A DNA stretch of 64,000 bases from the NCBI GenBank assembly GCA_002483445.1, contig DLHY01000153.1:62001-126000 (forward strand). The letters are read 5' to 3'. The notes beneath the pieces were generated by a model, which saw only the letters and a list, made by a program, of their open reading frames with translations, was not told where the DNA came from and ran no database searches. Position numbers and translations under genes: made by a program. The first letter of the stretch is position 1. Each line of letters opens with the position of its first letter. Origin of the DNA: Blastocatellia bacterium UBA7656 (GTDB taxonomy: Bacteria > Acidobacteriota > Blastocatellia > UBA7656). Below, in pieces: positions 43,219-52,088 of this stretch.

Positions 43219-45030
43219 TCAATCCGATCCGCCCGTGTAAAGCGATTCGATCAACTCCGCGTGCTTTTCTTCGACCACCCTTCGGCGCACCTTGAGCGTC
43301 GGAGTCAACTCGCCGTTGTCTATGGAAAATTCTCTCGGCAGTAAAGCGATTCGCTTCACCTTCTCGTAATCGGCAAGCGAGCGCGTCAATCGACTGACCT
43401 CCGCTTTGTAGAGATCAACCACGCGACGATCCGCTATCAACTGCTCGCGGTCAGCGGTCTCTATGCTTTCCTGCTTCGCCCACGCGCGAAGACGTTCGAA
43501 ATCAGGCACGATCAATGCCGAGACATATTTTCTTTTGTCGCCGATGATGACTGTCTGTTCGACGAATTCGCTTTGACCTATCATCCCTTCGAGCATCTGA
43601 GGAGCGACATATTTGCCTGCCGACGTTTTTATCAAATCCTTTTTGCGGTCGGTGATGAATAAAAATCCGTCTCGGTCGACCTGGCCGATGTCGCCTGTCT
43701 TGAACCATCTGCCGCCTGTGTCATCGACGAATGACGCGCTGGTTTCTTCATCCTTTTTGAAATAACCCTCGAAGACATGCGGGCCGCGCGTGAGTATCTC
43801 GTCGTCCGGGGCAATCTTCACTTCGACGCCTGTGATCGGTCGCCCGACCGACCCCACGCGATGATGTCTCAACGTGTTGACTGAAATCACAGGAGAAGTT
43901 TCCGTCAGCCCGTACCCTTGCAAAACAGGAATGCCTGCGCCTATGAAAAAGAGCGCGATGTCGGGTGGCAGCGCCGCGCTGCCCGACACTATTCTCATCA
44001 TTCGGCCTCCGACGACTTCGCGAAGCTTGCCGTAAACGAGATGGTCGGCGATTTCGTGTTGAAGCTCGACGAGCGGTGGAAGCGGCTTGCCTTCAGTAGT
44101 AAGTTGAGCCGTCCGACGCGCAACGGAGCTTGCCCACTCGAATATCATCTTTTTCAATTTCCCGCCGTCCGAGGCATTCTTTTGAATGCGCGAGTAAATT
44201 TTTTCAAGCAACCGCGGAACGGCTGACATCAATGTGGGACGGACTTCCTTCATATCCGAAGCGACGGTTTCTATCCCGCCTGAAAAATTTATCTGTACGC
44301 CGAAATGCATACACAGATACAAAACCATTCGCTCGAATATGTGCGACATCGGCAGAAAAGAAAGCATCAGGTTGTCAGGTTCGATTTCGAGAAACGTGCC
44401 TGCCGCGACGGCATTGAACGCGATATTCGAGTGAGTGAGCAGCGCGCCTTTAGGTTCGCCCGTCGTGCCTGATGTGTAGATGATCGAAGCGAGGTCTTGC
44501 GGGTGAACGTCTGAAGAGAGCGCGTCGAAAAGATCAGGCTGCTCCGCCGCGAGGCGCGCGCCACGGGATTCGAGTTCGTCGAATGAAATTATGTTTTCGC
44601 CTTCTACTCCCGTCTGAAAAGTGACTGCGCGAAGATGGGGAAATTTTTTCAATGCCTCATCGACTCGCTTCATCTGTTTGGCTGTCGAGATGAAAAGCAA
44701 CTCAGGCTCCGAATCGGCGAGGATGTATTCGACCTGATGCACGGCCTGTGTGGGATAGATGGGAGTGTTGATCGCGCCGAGGGAAAGAATCGCGTAATCG
44801 CTAATCGACCAAAGCGGCCCGCTTTCGGCCAGTATCGCCACGCGGTCGCCCTTGCGAACGCCCTCGGAGTAAAGGCCGAGCGCGGTGTTGCGCGTGCGTT
44901 CAATCAGACGCTCTCCTGTAATTCCCGTCCATTGTTTATCCTGCTTGAATCGAATCACCTCGCGGGCGGGATCGCGGGCGACTGCGCGCTTGAGCAACTC
45001 GACCAGAGTTTTGGGATCAGAGTTTTTCAT
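43219..45030 (-). CDS. Long-chain-fatty-acid CoA ligase / AMP-dependent synthetase
   Basis: An ANL-family adenylating enzyme of about 603 residues from ATG 45030 (MKNSDPKTLVELL); the 14-residue longer start at 45072 is possible. The AMP-binding P-loop is SIIYTSGTTGEPKGALLTHSN (about 180-200), a second motif is GYGLTETSPVI and the hinge region is WFKTGDIG with the later GKYVAPQMLE. This layout is that of FadD15-like long-chain acyl-CoA synthetases, which activate fatty acids with ATP and CoA at the membrane. It converges with the DUF2442 gene with an 18-base gap; no operon partners. Confidence 0.87.
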   Translation of the reverse strand: MKNSDPKTLVELLKRAVARDPAREVIRFKQDKQWTGITGERLIERTRNTALGLYSEGVRKGDRVAILAESGPLWSISDYAILSLGAINTPIYPTQAVHQVEYILADSEPELLFISTAKQMKRVDEALKKFPHLRAVTFQTGVEGENIISFDELESRGARLAAEQPDLFDALSSDVHPQDLASIIYTSGTTGEPKGALLTHSNIAFNAVAAGTFLEIEPDNLMLSFLPMSHIFERMVLYLCMHFGVQINFSGGIETVASDMKEVRPTLMSAVPRLLEKIYSRIQKNASDGGKLKKMIFEWASSVARRTAQLTTEGKPLPPLVELQHEIADHLVYGKLREVVGGRMMRIVSGSAALPPDIALFFIGAGIPVLQGYGLTETSPVISVNTLRHHRVGSVGRPITGVEVKIAPDDEILTRGPHVFEGYFKKDEETSASFVDDTGGRWFKTGDIGQVDRDGFLFITDRKKDLIKTSAGKYVAPQMLEGMIGQSEFVEQTVIIGDKRKYVSALIVPDFERLRAWAKQESIETADREQLIADRRVVDLYKAEVSRLTRSLADYEKVKRIALLPREFSIDNGELTPTLKVRRRVVEEKHAELIESLYTGGSD

Positions 45031-45185
45031 GTGAATAGTTCTGCCTGAAGATGACTGCTCGAAAGCGCGCACATTTTAATTCAAGATAATCGCTTTGTCA
45101 CTTGTCCAAATGAACAATGTCGAGCGGCAAAGCAGAAGCCCGCGCATTGACCTGAACTGTCGCTTTCCTGTCTAATCATCGGCTG

Positions 45186-46541
45186 ATGTCGAAGAAGGTT
45201 TACACAGCAGAATGGATATTGCCCATCACGTCGCCGCCTGTTAGGGATGGCGCTTTGGTCATCGAAGGCGAGCGGATAATTTCAGTCGGCGCGAAGGCCG
45301 ATATTTTATCGAGGGATGAATTCCGGGACGGCGAACATACGGATTTCGGTCGGGCCGCTCTGATGCCGGGGCTTGTCAACACGCACAGCCATCTGGAACT
45401 GACCCTGATGCGCGGCTTTCTGGAAGACCTCTCGTTTCGCGACTGGATAGCCAGACTTTCGCAGACGAAAAACGAACGCCTCTCCGAAGAAGACCTTAGA
45501 CATTCGGCTCTGCTCGGCGCTGCCGAGGCCATCCGCGCAGGCGTGACCACGATGGCCGACACGGGCGATTCTGCGACCGCTTTCGACGCGCTTATCGAAA
45601 GCGGACTTCGCGGCATCGCTTACCGCGAAGTCTTCGGCCCTGACCCGACGGTTGCCGCGACGAGCCTCGACCATCTCAAAGCGAAAGTGGAAGAGATGCG
45701 CTCGCGCGAGTCGGAGCGCGTAAGGGTAGGAGTCTCGCCGCATTCGCCTTACACAGTCTCATCTGATCTATTCCGTCGGGTTGCTGAATACGCGCTCGTG
45801 GAATCGCTCGACGTGTGCATTCACGCCGCCGAGTCCGAATCGGAGCAGCGATTCCTGATGGAAGGCGCGGGCGAATTCGCTGAAAGACTGCGCGCTCGAC
45901 AGATAGAATGGCGCGCTCCGGGAATGACGACCGTAAGGTACTTCGATTCGTTGGGCGTCCTTGAAACGAAGCCTTTGCTCGTTCACTGCGTCCGCGTAGA
46001 TAGCGACGATATTGAATTGATGGCCTGTCGCGGCGCGCGTGTGGCTCACTGTCCAAAGTCGAACGCCAAGCTCGGACATGGAATCGCGCCGCTGGCCTGT
46101 ATGCTGGAAGCGGTCCTTGCGGTGGGGTTGGGGACGGACAGCGTGGCTTCGAATAATCGCTGCGACATAATCGATGAAGCGCGATTCTGCGGTCTCATTC
46201 ATCGGGCCGTCGGTCACGCTTTCAATCGCCCCTCGGCCGACCGTTTGCTCCGACTGGCGACTCTCGATGGGGCTCGCGCTTTGGGTCTCGATAAAGAAAT
46301 CGGCTCGATAGAAGCGGGCAAGCAGGCCGACCTTATCGCTATTGATCTCTCTCAATCTCACAACACGCCCGTGCATGACCTGGCGACGGCGATCCTGTTC
46401 AGCGCGACGGCAAGTGATGTAATGATGACGATGGTCGCGGGCCGCGCGCTTTATGATGGCCGCGAGGTTAAAACGATTGATGAAAAAGAAGCCCAAGCGC
46501 GCGTGAGAGCGGCGATTGTCGCTATGCAAACGCAACAATAA
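45186..46541 (+). CDS. Amidohydrolase, aminofutalosine/SAH-deaminase-like
   Basis: A 451-residue metal-dependent deaminase of the TRZ/ATZ (MtaD) group. The metal pair is in NTHSHLELTL (about 60-68), later ligands are in VCIHAAESESE (H about 218, E about 223) and LVHCVRV, and the Asp is in GLGTDSVASNN. Relatives deaminate 5-methylthioadenosine, S-adenosylhomocysteine or, in menaquinone (futalosine) synthesis, aminodeoxyfutalosine. No menaquinone genes lie nearby, so the exact substrate cannot be chosen. The start at ATG 45186 is preceded by a short purine run (CGGCTG) that is weak. Confidence 0.82.
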   Translation: MSKKVYTAEWILPITSPPVRDGALVIEGERIISVGAKADILSRDEFRDGEHTDFGRAALMPGLVNTHSHLELTLMRGFLEDLSFRDWIARLSQTKNERLSEEDLRHSALLGAAEAIRAGVTTMADTGDSATAFDALIESGLRGIAYREVFGPDPTVAATSLDHLKAKVEEMRSRESERVRVGVSPHSPYTVSSDLFRRVAEYALVESLDVCIHAAESESEQRFLMEGAGEFAERLRARQIEWRAPGMTTVRYFDSLGVLETKPLLVHCVRVDSDDIELMACRGARVAHCPKSNAKLGHGIAPLACMLEAVLAVGLGTDSVASNNRCDIIDEARFCGLIHRAVGHAFNRPSADRLLRLATLDGARALGLDKEIGSIEAGKQADLIAIDLSQSHNTPVHDLATAILFSATASDVMMTMVAGRALYDGREVKTIDEKEAQARVRAAIVAMQTQQ

Positions 46542-46663
46542 AACCTGCCCCGTTCTCTCACATCTATCTCACCGCTGGCTCACGCTTCTCACCCGTGATC
46601 TCATTAAACTCTCACTCGGAGGCGGCATCTCCTGCTCAGGGCGCGGCATCATAGTCGCCCGAA

Positions 46664-46763
46664 AGCAGATGTTAGAGGTTAGATTTCAGATGTCAGAAGA
46701 AGCGCCATACCTATGCCCGATGCTTTCCAACTCACTAACATCTAACATCTGATATCTGATCAC
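46664..46763. repeat. Array of GTTAGAG/CAGATGT-like units with inverted arm
   Basis: Left arm GCAGATGTTAGAGGTTAGAT, then CAGATGTCAGAAG (46666-46697), and right arm CTAACATCTAACATCTGATA onward (46736-46760). The arms are reverse complements with a loop of about 40 bases. It occupies the gap before the CreD-like gene. Confidence 0.65.
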
Positions 46764-46781
46764 TTTCTTCGGAGGCAACTC

Positions 46782-48077
46782 ATGACCAAAAAGATTTTTG
46801 GTATAGGATTCGTTTACTTCATTGCCACGCTGGGATGGGTGATACTCGGCAGCGCGATTACTTATCGAACCGACTCACAGGAAGCGAAACTCCGTCAGGA
46901 GGTCGGCCAGTTATGGGGTACGCCCGTCGAGCAGCGCGCCCCTTCCGCTTCGCTCGCAGTCGAACGACGGGTTCAAACCGAAAAATGGGACGCTTCGGCC
47001 AAAAAGAAAATCGCTGTCAAGGAAACCGCCATCGATAAATTCGACGCGCCGATAATCAGTAGCGACATAACCGCAAGTCTTCGACTCGATCAAAGACAAA
47101 AAGGACTGCTGTGGTATTCGACTTATGATGTCGAATTCTCGGCGCTCTACACTTTCGAAAATCAGCAGGATAAAAGCGGAGAGTTGACCGTGAGTTTCGC
47201 GCTTCCTGCCGCCAACGGTCGCTACGACAAGTTCAAGTTCGAAGTCGATGGCGCGGCTGTTCCTTTCAATCGCCAGGATGCGAATATGCTGGTCGCCCGA
47301 ATTCCATGCGCGGCCCGCTCCCGACATAAACTCGCGGTCAACTACGAGACCAAAGGGCTTGATCGGTTCGTTTATCGCTTCGGCGAGGGGATAAGCGAAG
47401 TCCGCAATTTTCAACTCGCGGCCAATACGGATTTCGGCGGCTACGATCACCCTGAAGACACTATTTCGCCCGACCAGAAAGAACAACAGAGCAAGGGCTG
47501 GCGATTGGTGTGGCAGTATGATCACTTGATTTCAGGAAACGGAATCGGCATCGAAACGCCGCACCGTATCAACCCCGGCCCTCTGGCTGCGCGCATATCG
47601 TTTTTCGCGCCCGTCTCCCTGGGATTTTTTTTCTTTCTGATGTTCATCATTTCGGTGATGCGAAAGATAGAGATTCATCCGGTCAATTATTTCTTCCTCG
47701 CGGCGGCCTTCTTCGCTTTTCATCTGCTGCTGTCTTATCTCGTCGATCACATCTCGATTCACGCGGCGTTCGTCGTATGCTCGCTCGTTTCGATCTTTCT
47801 GGTCGTTTCCTACATGCGGATAGTCACGGGCAGCCGATTCGCTTACTTCGAGGTGGCGATAGCGCAGGTGATATATCTGATCGGTTTTTCGTATGCGTTT
47901 TTCTTCGAGGGATTCACAGGTTTAACTGTTACCGTAGGCGCGATCATCACCCTGTTCGTAGTGATGCAGATGACGGCGCGAATCAAGTGGTCGGAGAGAT
48001 TTCAACTCGCAGCCCCGCAGGACTCAACTCGCGCGATGGATGGAATGGGGCTAAAATCTCCGGGTGCGAATAACTGA
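46782..48077 (+). CDS. CreD-like inner-membrane protein
   Basis: A 431-residue membrane protein. One N-terminal helix (about 6-28), a large beta-rich domain outside the membrane (about 50-275), then five to six C-terminal helices (about 285-410). The C-terminal part (HPVNYFFLAAAFFAFHLLL, YLVDHISIHAAFVVCSLVS, FFEGFTGLTVTVGAI) matches the CreD/Cet inner-membrane family, implicated in envelope integrity and colicin or antibiotic tolerance. GGAGGC ribosome site. The stop overlaps the start of queE by 14 bases, but a functional link to queuosine is not evident. Confidence 0.85.
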   Translation: MTKKIFGIGFVYFIATLGWVILGSAITYRTDSQEAKLRQEVGQLWGTPVEQRAPSASLAVERRVQTEKWDASAKKKIAVKETAIDKFDAPIISSDITASLRLDQRQKGLLWYSTYDVEFSALYTFENQQDKSGELTVSFALPAANGRYDKFKFEVDGAAVPFNRQDANMLVARIPCAARSRHKLAVNYETKGLDRFVYRFGEGISEVRNFQLAANTDFGGYDHPEDTISPDQKEQQSKGWRLVWQYDHLISGNGIGIETPHRINPGPLAARISFFAPVSLGFFFFLMFIISVMRKIEIHPVNYFFLAAAFFAFHLLLSYLVDHISIHAAFVVCSLVSIFLVVSYMRIVTGSRFAYFEVAIAQVIYLIGFSYAFFFEGFTGLTVTVGAIITLFVVMQMTARIKWSERFQLAAPQDSTRAMDGMGLKSPGANN

Positions 48078-49683
48078 AATCTACAAAAGCATTCAGGGCG
48101 AATCTTCTTTTGCGGGACTCCCGTGCATATTCGTGCGGACGACGGGTTGCGATCTTCGCTGCTCGTGGTGTTTTGCGGCTGACACGCGAATTCTTATGGC
48201 TGATTTCAGATGGAAGCCAATTGAGACTATTCGAGAAGGGGAATATGTCATCGGGTTTGAGCGCCCATCTCTGAACAAGCACCTCAAGATGAAGCCTGCA
48301 AAAGTCGTCCAGACGATTTGCAGGCCCAGGTCGCAAACCGTCCGAGTCGCTACAGACAAGGGAAGCGTCGTATGCACTCCGGATCATCGGTTCTATCATT
48401 GCACTCCCGGCATCCAGTACACGTGGAAGCGAGCGATGAGTCTTCGACCAGGAAACAGGATTCGCTTCGTCGCTGATCCCTTCGGTCACGAGGAGACAAT
48501 CGATTTCCAACGCGGCTGGCTTGCCGGAGTTGCTGCGGGCGATGGGTGCTTCTGGAATTGTCGAAAAGACGGTCGTCAATATAGGAGATTTCGCCTTGCA
48601 GTCAAGGATATTGATCTGATCGAGGCATTTATACAAAGAGCGCATCGTCTGGGGTATGAACTTCATAAAGCCCCGCATACGCACACGGGATTCAACGGTA
48701 TTCACCGGGAGCAGATGCCAGCGGCATGGTTGACAACTGATAAAATCTGTCAAGAGTTTGAAGCGGCGATCAACCAGCCGGGCGACCATGAGTATTCCCG
48801 CGGATGGCTGTCAGGTTTCTTTGATGCTGAGGGTACTTTTAGCGGATATGTTCACTTCGCTCAGTCTGAGCATTCCAGACATCTGGAAACGCTCTCTCGG
48901 CATCTGGATGCATTAAACTTCCGGCGAGTGAAAACACCCAAGGGCATGAGATTAGGCGCGTCCGTTCAGGAAGGGATAAGGTTTTTCAATGAGTGTCCTC
49001 CCATCCTCAAACGCAAACTCAAGGCTATATACGGGGTCTCCTCGCGCACTTGGGCAGAAGTTCAAGCCGTCTTGCCTGAAGGAGAAGCAGAAACCTATAA
49101 CCTGACTACGGAAACACACAACTATGTAGCTGATGGATTCCTCGTCAAAAACTGCGACTCAGAATTCACCTTCACAGGCGGCACGCGGATGACGGTTGAT
49201 GAAATCATCGCGGAAGTAGAAAAGCTCGATTGCCATCTTGTGGAATTGACGGGCGGCGAGCCGCTGCTTCAAGCCGATATCAACGAACTGGCCGTGCGGC
49301 TTTTGGACGCGGGCCACACGGTTTTGATAGAAACGGGAGGCCATCGCGACATCGCAAAGCTCGATGAGAGAGTCATTCGCATAATGGATTTGAAATGCCC
49401 CGCTTCAGGCGAGTGCGATAAAAATCTGTGGTCTAACCTTGAGCATCTGCGCCCGCAGGATGAAGTCAAATTCGTGATCGCTGACCGCGCGGATTACGAG
49501 TGGACTTTGCGAACGATTCATGAGCATCGCCTCGAAGACAGAGTGAAAATTCTCATCTCGACTGTGTTTGAATCTTTATCTCCGCGAAGTGTTGTCGAAT
49601 GGATGCTTGAAGACCGTCTGCGCGCGAGGTTTCAGCTACAGCTTCACAAATACATCTGGCCGATGGATGCCAGAAGAGTTTGA
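48064..49683 (+). CDS. queE: 7-carboxy-7-deazaguanine synthase QueE precursor with a LAGLIDADG intein
   Basis: Radical SAM enzyme of queuosine/7-deazaguanine synthesis (6-carboxytetrahydropterin to 7-carboxy-7-deazaguanine). The precursor is 539 residues from GTG 48064. Residues 1-35 (MRITEIYKSIQGES to CDLRCSW) and 364-539 (CDSEFTFTGGTR onward, with ELTGGEPLLQ) are the enzyme; the spliced product of 211 residues has the normal size. The cluster motif CX3CX2C uses Cys29, Cys33 and, after splicing, the Cys that follows the intein. So the intein lies immediately before the third iron-sulfur ligand, and the unspliced precursor should lack a proper cluster site. No other queuosine genes (queC, queD, queF) are nearby. 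Confidence 0.93.
   Translation: MRITEIYKSIQGESSFAGLPCIFVRTTGCDLRCSWCFAADTRILMADFRWKPIETIREGEYVIGFERPSLNKHLKMKPAKVVQTICRPRSQTVRVATDKGSVVCTPDHRFYHCTPGIQYTWKRAMSLRPGNRIRFVADPFGHEETIDFQRGWLAGVAAGDGCFWNCRKDGRQYRRFRLAVKDIDLIEAFIQRAHRLGYELHKAPHTHTGFNGIHREQMPAAWLTTDKICQEFEAAINQPGDHEYSRGWLSGFFDAEGTFSGYVHFAQSEHSRHLETLSRHLDALNFRRVKTPKGMRLGASVQEGIRFFNECPPILKRKLKAIYGVSSRTWAEVQAVLPEGEAETYNLTTETHNYVADGFLVKNCDSEFTFTGGTRMTVDEIIAEVEKLDCHLVELTGGEPLLQADINELAVRLLDAGHTVLIETGGHRDIAKLDERVIRIMDLKCPASGECDKNLWSNLEHLRPQDEVKFVIADRADYEWTLRTIHEHRLEDRVKILISTVFESLSPRSVVEWMLEDRLRARFQLQLHKYIWPMDARRV
48169..49152 (+). mobile_element. QueE intein, 328 aa, with LAGLIDADG homing endonuclease
   Basis: Precursor residues 36-363. 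Block A starts with Cys1 (CFAADTRILM), block B is VVCTPDHRFYHC with Thr70 and His73, the endonuclease carries two LAGLIDADG-type helices, GWLAGVAAGDGCF (about 116-128) and GWLSGFFDAEGTF (about 212-224), and block F/G is ETYNLTTETHNYVADGFLVKN. The C-terminal residue is Asn328 and the +1 residue is Cys. Penultimate residue is Lys, not His. With both LAGLIDADG motifs, each with an acidic catalytic position, the endonuclease may be active. Confidence 0.93.
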
Positions 49684-49731
49684 TCGAAGTTTGCCCAATG
49701 ACGTTGATCGCTGTGCTTGCCGGTTGTGTTT

Positions 49732-49755
49732 GCGCTCCTTTGCCGGACGGAGCGC
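49732..49755 (+). terminator. Possible hairpin end after queE
   Basis: GCGCTCC (49732-49738) and GGAGCGC (49749-49755) form a 7-base-pair stem with a 10-base loop 50 bases after the queE stop. There is only GTTT downstream, so efficiency as an intrinsic terminator is doubtful. Confidence 0.3.
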
Positions 49756-49762
49756 GTTTGCA

Positions 49763-51676
49763 TCAGGCGGGCAGATTCATTTTTCGCATTATATCGGCAA
49801 AGCGCGCGTCCCGGCGCAGGGCGTCAAAGGTCGGATCGATCTTGAGCCAGAAGATTTTTTGATCCCGCTCTCGAAGGGCGCGTTCGAGCATCTCGAACGC
49901 CGGGTCTTTTTCTCCGAGCGCGGCATGGATTCTGGCAAGGGTGTAGGGCGAAACGTAGTGCTGCTTTGCGCGCTCGTTGAGTCGGGCGAAAATAGCCCTC
50001 GCTTCCGTTTTCTTTCCCGCAGCGGCGTAAGCATAAGCCAGAAAATCGATTCTTGCGCCCGATATCTTCAATGCCCTCTGATGTTCGGCAATCGCCTCTT
50101 CGTGCAGGCCCGTGAGCGAATAAGTTATCGCCAGTTGGAATCGCGCCATGGCGAGTTGAGGCTCCATCTCGATCAGGTTCCGATGATGCTCGATAGACTG
50201 ATCATACTGGCGCGTGTAGGTGAGGTAGAGTCCCCAGGTCAGATTTGAAGAAGGAGTGGCCGGATCGATCTCATAAGCGCGCTTCATCTCCGCGCGCGAT
50301 TCTTCCGCGCGATCCATCAGCAGCAGCCCCCACGCTCGCCATCGTCGCGCGGCCAGAGAGTTCGGGCTGCTTTCAAGCGCGCGAGCGAACCCTCGGTCTG
50401 CGCCCTCCCAGTCGTGGTCGTAATGCATTCGAATGAATGCCTCGGCAGTGAGCGCGTCCGCGTTGGAACCGTCAATCTGGAGAGCTTTTGTCAAAGCGGC
50501 TCGCGCGCTGGGCATGGCTTCCTCAGGGGGCATCAATCCGCTGAATCCCATGGTGGTGTATGTGTCGGCGATCCAGGCCTGAGCTGCCGCGAAGTCAGGA
50601 TCGAGAGACAATGCGCGCTCGAAATACTCTATGCCCTTTCTGTAGGATTCGGGCGTGCCTTTGTTGACACAGTAGACGCCTCTCAAATAATGCTGATATG
50701 CCTCGCTGTTTTGAGTGGAGTTTCTGGCCAGAGCTTCGCGCTCGCGGCCTGAAATCTGCGGGATGAGCGACCGGGCCACACGTTGCGAGATCGCATCCTG
50801 CACTTCGAAGATGTCATTGAAATTCTCTTCGAATTTGTCCGCCCATAGCGATGCGCCGTCGTTTATGCGGACGAGTTGAACCGTGACTCGAATGCTGCTG
50901 CCGGATTTTTGAACCACGCCGCTCAACAACGTATCGACGCCAAGCTCGCGGCCAGCTTCGAGCGGGTCGCGGGCCAGGTCTTCGTACTTCAAAACGGCGA
51001 AGGTCGGGCGGACGGTGATCTGATCGAGGTTGCTCAACTTGGTTATCACGGCATCGGCAAGCCCCACGCTGAGGTATTGCTCGTCATCCGCGCCCAGCAT
51101 CTTGAACGGAAGCACGGCGATTGATCTGCCCGCTGAAGCAGGAGTTTCTCTGCCCGCGATCAAAAAATAAATGAGCGCGCCGACAGCGATCACCAGGCCC
51201 GCTCCTATGCCGAGCGACCAGGTGACGGATTTCCATCGCGAAGAAATCGCCGAAGAGACGCTGGCCGGGGGAAGGGAAGCCGCAGCTTCATTACCGGCTT
51301 CGAAAGCATCCCCCTGCGCCGATCCGTTCGACTCTGCGTCGCCGTTCGACTCGCTCGTCGATTTGCTCACAGGCGCGATGAAGCGATAGCCGCGTTTTGG
51401 AATGGTCTCGATGTATTGCTGCTCGTCGCGACTTTCGCCAATCGCCTTCCTCAAGGCTGAGACGTGAACCGTCAGATTGATCTCTTCGACGAACGTATCG
51501 GGCCAGATGAGTCTCAGCAGTTCGCTTTTTTCCATCAACCGCCCTCTGTTTTCCACGAGTACGAGAAGGGTGTCGAAAGCCTTGGGCGCAAGCGGGATTA
51601 TCTGGCCGTCGCGAAACAACCGGCGGGATTCGACATCAAGAATGAAGGGACCGAAAGCAAAAAGACGATCTTCCAT
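49763..51676 (-). CDS. Winged-helix transmembrane regulator with TolB/FlgO-like and TPR domains
   Basis: A 637-residue CadC-like membrane transcription factor. Order: OmpR/PhoB-type winged helix (about 5-100: LAPKAFDTLLVLVENRGRL, LTVHVSALRKAIGE, YIETIPKRGYRFI), a disordered linker, one membrane helix (about 155-178), a TolB-N/FlgO-like domain (about 185-310, IAVLPFKMLG, DTLLSGVVQKSG) and a long TPR array (about 325-630). DNA binding is inside and the sensor outside. Such regulators are very abundant in acidobacteria. It diverges from the TonB receptor gene, which makes control of that receptor a natural guess. Start at 51676 (MEDRLFAFG). Confidence 0.85.
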   Translation of the reverse strand: MEDRLFAFGPFILDVESRRLFRDGQIIPLAPKAFDTLLVLVENRGRLMEKSELLRLIWPDTFVEEINLTVHVSALRKAIGESRDEQQYIETIPKRGYRFIAPVSKSTSESNGDAESNGSAQGDAFEAGNEAAASLPPASVSSAISSRWKSVTWSLGIGAGLVIAVGALIYFLIAGRETPASAGRSIAVLPFKMLGADDEQYLSVGLADAVITKLSNLDQITVRPTFAVLKYEDLARDPLEAGRELGVDTLLSGVVQKSGSSIRVTVQLVRINDGASLWADKFEENFNDIFEVQDAISQRVARSLIPQISGREREALARNSTQNSEAYQHYLRGVYCVNKGTPESYRKGIEYFERALSLDPDFAAAQAWIADTYTTMGFSGLMPPEEAMPSARAALTKALQIDGSNADALTAEAFIRMHYDHDWEGADRGFARALESSPNSLAARRWRAWGLLLMDRAEESRAEMKRAYEIDPATPSSNLTWGLYLTYTRQYDQSIEHHRNLIEMEPQLAMARFQLAITYSLTGLHEEAIAEHQRALKISGARIDFLAYAYAAAGKKTEARAIFARLNERAKQHYVSPYTLARIHAALGEKDPAFEMLERALRERDQKIFWLKIDPTFDALRRDARFADIMRKMNLPA

Positions 51677-51710
51677 CAGGTTTGCGTCTCTCTTAATCGG
51701 ATTTTCAGCT

Positions 51711-51742
51711 TTCCTTAAGCCTTCCTAAAGGACTTTAAGGAA
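51711..51742. promoter_or_regulatory. Palindromic candidate operator before the winged-helix regulator gene
   Basis: TTCCTTAA (51711-51718) and TTAAGGAA (51735-51742) are an 8-base inverted pair around TTCCTAAAGGA, itself nearly palindromic. It lies 35-66 bases upstream of the regulator start in the divergent gap, where an autoregulatory or co-regulatory site would be expected. No proof of protein binding. Confidence 0.4.
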
Positions 51743-51893
51743 CAAGATGAATAGATTTATGGCGAGACCTGAGCGAGGCCTGCCTTGACGAGCCGGAGCG
51801 TGGGCGAGTTTAACACACTACGCCTGCGAAAAAAAGCGACGGCGAAAAAGGCGCATCGGACATAAGTTTGAAAAGCTGAAGCTTTCGCCTCGC

Positions 51894-51955
51894 GGGCCGA
51901 CTCCCGCAAGTCCGTCAGTAGAGCGAAATGGGAAGTGATGAGCAGGAGTCGGCCC
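51894..51955 (+). other. Long-stem inverted repeat in the TonB receptor leader
   Basis: GGGCCGACTCC (51894-51904) and GGAGTCGGCCC (51945-51955) are a perfect 11-base-pair stem with a 40-base loop. It lies 134 bases or more upstream of the receptor gene. The 412-base divergent gap 51677-52088 otherwise holds the candidate operator above and a ribosome site TTTAGGAGG right before the gene. Confidence 0.55.
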
Positions 51956-52088
51956 TCGCGGGTCTCAACCAAGTCTTCATTAGAAAGACCTGCGTTGGAA
52001 CAGAATTAGTCCCTTAAAAAAGCTCAACCAGCCCGTGCAACCAGGATGTGCCGACTAAATCGGAAATCTCTTTAGGAGGCACAAAGCA

